Source of the DNA: JAAYAY01 sp964563135 | GTDB taxonomy: Bacteria; Planctomycetota; Planctomycetia; Pirellulales; Thermoguttaceae | Assembly (NCBI GenBank): GCA_964563135.1 | Contig: CAZLWV010000006.1 | Coordinates: 1-64,000 of the forward strand | Length of the DNA: 64,000 nt | Direction: 5' to 3' | Shown here: positions 62,750-64,000 of the stretch, one piece after another | Layout of the letters: each line of letters opens with the position of its first letter | Numbering within the stretch: position 1 is the stretch's first letter | Notes under the pieces: model-generated | Database searches by the model: none | Seen by the model: the letters and a program-made list of their open reading frames with translations, nothing else | What the model was told of the DNA's origin: nothing | Translations under genes and position numbers: made by a program

Positions 62750-64000
62750 ATGCTCGTTCCCTTTGTCACCAGGGCAGCGCTCGCTGCCGTCACGCTGAGC
62801 ATGACCTCTGCGGCTCTCGTTCCGAAGCCGGCCGTGGCTGAGGAGAAACACCCCAACCTGATCGTCATCCTCGCCGACGATCTTGGAGCCAAGGAGCTTT
62901 CGTGCTACGGCAACCGGAAACACAGCACGCCCAATCTCGATCGGCTGGCTGCCACCGGCGTGCAGTTCGATACGGCCTACACGGCCTGTATCTGCCATCC
63001 GACTCGCTTCGAAATCATGACCGGCCAGTATGGATGCACCAACGGCGTCTATCACTTCCCCGGCAGCCCCGGCGGGCCGGACCCCAGCTCGCCCGAAGAA
63101 CAGATCACCAGCCACCTCACGTTCGGCAAGGTTCTCAAGCAGGCCGGCTATGCGACGGCCCTGTCGGGCAAGTGGCAACTGACGGGCAAGCTTCCGAACC
63201 TCATCTACGAGACCGGGTTCGATGAATACTGCATGTGGGCCTACGCCCACAACCTTCCCGAGGGCGTGGTGCACACGGGGGGCTTTGAGGGCAAGAACAA
63301 GACTTCGCGATACTGGCATCCTTCCATCCTCATCAACGGCAAGAAGCTGCCGACGACGATCGACGATTTCGGCCCGGATATCTTCACCGATTTCGCCATC
63401 GATTTCGCTCGTCGCCACAAGGAGGGCCCGTTCTTCATCTACTTTCCCATGGTTCTCACCCACGCCCCCTTCTACTCCATGCCACCGTCGCATCCCGGCG
63501 CGGAAGAAAAGTTCCGCAACTCGAAGGACAAATTCAAGGAGAATGTCGAGTATCTCGATGCCCTCGTGGGCCGGCTCGTCGCTGCCCTCGATGAGATGGG
63601 AATCCGCAACGATACGATTCTGCTGTTCACCGGCGACAACGGCACCGGGGGCCAGGGCAAAGGCCAGCCCACCGAACTGGGAGCCCGCGTGCCCATGATC
63701 GTCAACTGCCCGGGACGGGTCCAGGCGATCGGACGCAGTAGCGCCCTGGTCGACATGTCCGACGTGATGCCCACGCTCGTGGAACTGGCCGGCGCAAGCC
63801 TGCCCGCCGGGCACCCGATCGACGGAAAGAGCATGGTGCCGATCCTCCGCGGCGAGAAGACCGACGTGCGCGATTGGATCTTCAGCTATCTCGGCCAGGG
63901 CCGCGTGCTGCGCACGAAACGCTACCTCCTGGAACGCAATACGCCCAGCCACTACGGCCGGCTCTACGACTGCGGCTCCAGCCGCGACGGCACCGGCTAC
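62750..64000 (+). CDS. sulfatase, secreted (3' end beyond window)
   Basis: 417 residues visible from an ATG nine bases after GGGAGA; the frame is open to the window end. Signal peptide (ALAAVTLSMTSAALV). Metal site PNLIVILADDLGAKELSCYG, then ICHPTRFEIMTGQYG, where the Cys of CxPxR is converted to formylglycine in active sulfatases (Thr replaces the commoner Ser). LSGKWQLTGKLP carries the substrate-binding Lys and LFTGDNGTGG the C-terminal metal ligands. Removes sulfate esters from polysaccharides or other compounds; planctomycetes have many. No glycan-degradation genes are visible beside it. Confidence 0.93.
   Translation, partial: MLVPFVTRAALAAVTLSMTSAALVPKPAVAEEKHPNLIVILADDLGAKELSCYGNRKHSTPNLDRLAATGVQFDTAYTACICHPTRFEIMTGQYGCTNGVYHFPGSPGGPDPSSPEEQITSHLTFGKVLKQAGYATALSGKWQLTGKLPNLIYETGFDEYCMWAYAHNLPEGVVHTGGFEGKNKTSRYWHPSILINGKKLPTTIDDFGPDIFTDFAIDFARRHKEGPFFIYFPMVLTHAPFYSMPPSHPGAEEKFRNSKDKFKENVEYLDALVGRLVAALDEMGIRNDTILLFTGDNGTGGQGKGQPTELGARVPMIVNCPGRVQAIGRSSALVDMSDVMPTLVELAGASLPAGHPIDGKSMVPILRGEKTDVRDWIFSYLGQGRVLRTKRYLLERNTPSHYGRLYDCGSSRDGTGY

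Overview
The window is GC-rich DNA that reads like a draft or metagenome-assembled genome of a Planctomycetota bacterium, probably near the Pirellulales. The evidence is a DUF1559 pilin-like protein, a DUF1570 protein, a sulfatase, two Gfo/Idh/MocA oxidoreductases (one with a Tat signal), planctomycete-style ECF sigma factors, a HEAT-repeat protein and a cyclic-nucleotide-domain Ser/Thr kinase. Six runs of N (at 20465, 23884, 32975, 33290, 51375 and 52883) mark scaffold gaps, and at least two of them break reading frames artificially.

Layout. 1-1525: the end of an oxidoreductase followed by three gene fragments (fasciclin tail, truncated ECF sigma, SOUL-like tail) around a strong terminator. 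1.7-5.5 kb: outer-membrane barrel protein, folE, a PTPS/QueD homologue and a peroxiredoxin. 5.5-11.1 kb: a fatty-acid methylation or cyclopropanation cluster (FAD oxidoreductase, DUF1365, two Cfa-type methyltransferases, DUF2177, DUF1295). 11.5-13.1 kb: a small siroheme reductase and an ECF sigma factor.

13.3-34 kb (minus strand): the centrepiece, a RiPP gene cluster. Two precursor peptides carry near-identical 84-residue nitrile-hydratase-like (NHLP) leaders ending in GVAGG, but have radically different proline-rich cores. One core is built only from Pro, Cys, Gly, Trp, Phe and Arg with 11 cysteines in CGPPPPCGGP repeats. The other has no Cys or Thr and carries FRPRPPYPFF repeats. Around them are a fused YcaO cyclodehydratase, a SagB-type dehydrogenase, two radical SAM enzymes (one SPASM-like, one B12-binding PhpK-like), a methyltransferase, a carbamoyltransferase-methyltransferase fusion, a complete NHLP export set (C39-peptidase ABC transporter, HlyD protein, second ABC protein), a cyclic-nucleotide-domain protein and a cyclic-nucleotide-domain protein kinase. 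The likely scheme is azoline/azole formation on the Cys-rich core, further methylation, carbamoylation or radical chemistry, leader removal after GG and export. Diverging from the second precursor is a three-gene signalling operon (34.6-39.9 kb): hybrid histidine kinase, receiver protein, and a receiver-adenylate cyclase. It could feed a cyclic nucleotide to the two cNMP-domain proteins of the cluster; this is inference.

39.9-64 kb: DUF1570 protein, purple-acid-phosphatase-like enzyme, small lipoprotein, DUF1559 pilin-like gene with a poly-A frameshift, DUF3754 membrane protein, an oxidoreductase/HEAT pair, a methyl-accepting protein with a CxxCH haem motif, a compact type VII-like (WXG100 plus FtsK/EccC) operon, an ECF sigma/anti-sigma pair, a cysteine desulfurase and the 5' part of a sulfatase. 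Long open frames antisense to real genes are frequent here because of the base composition and were left out.
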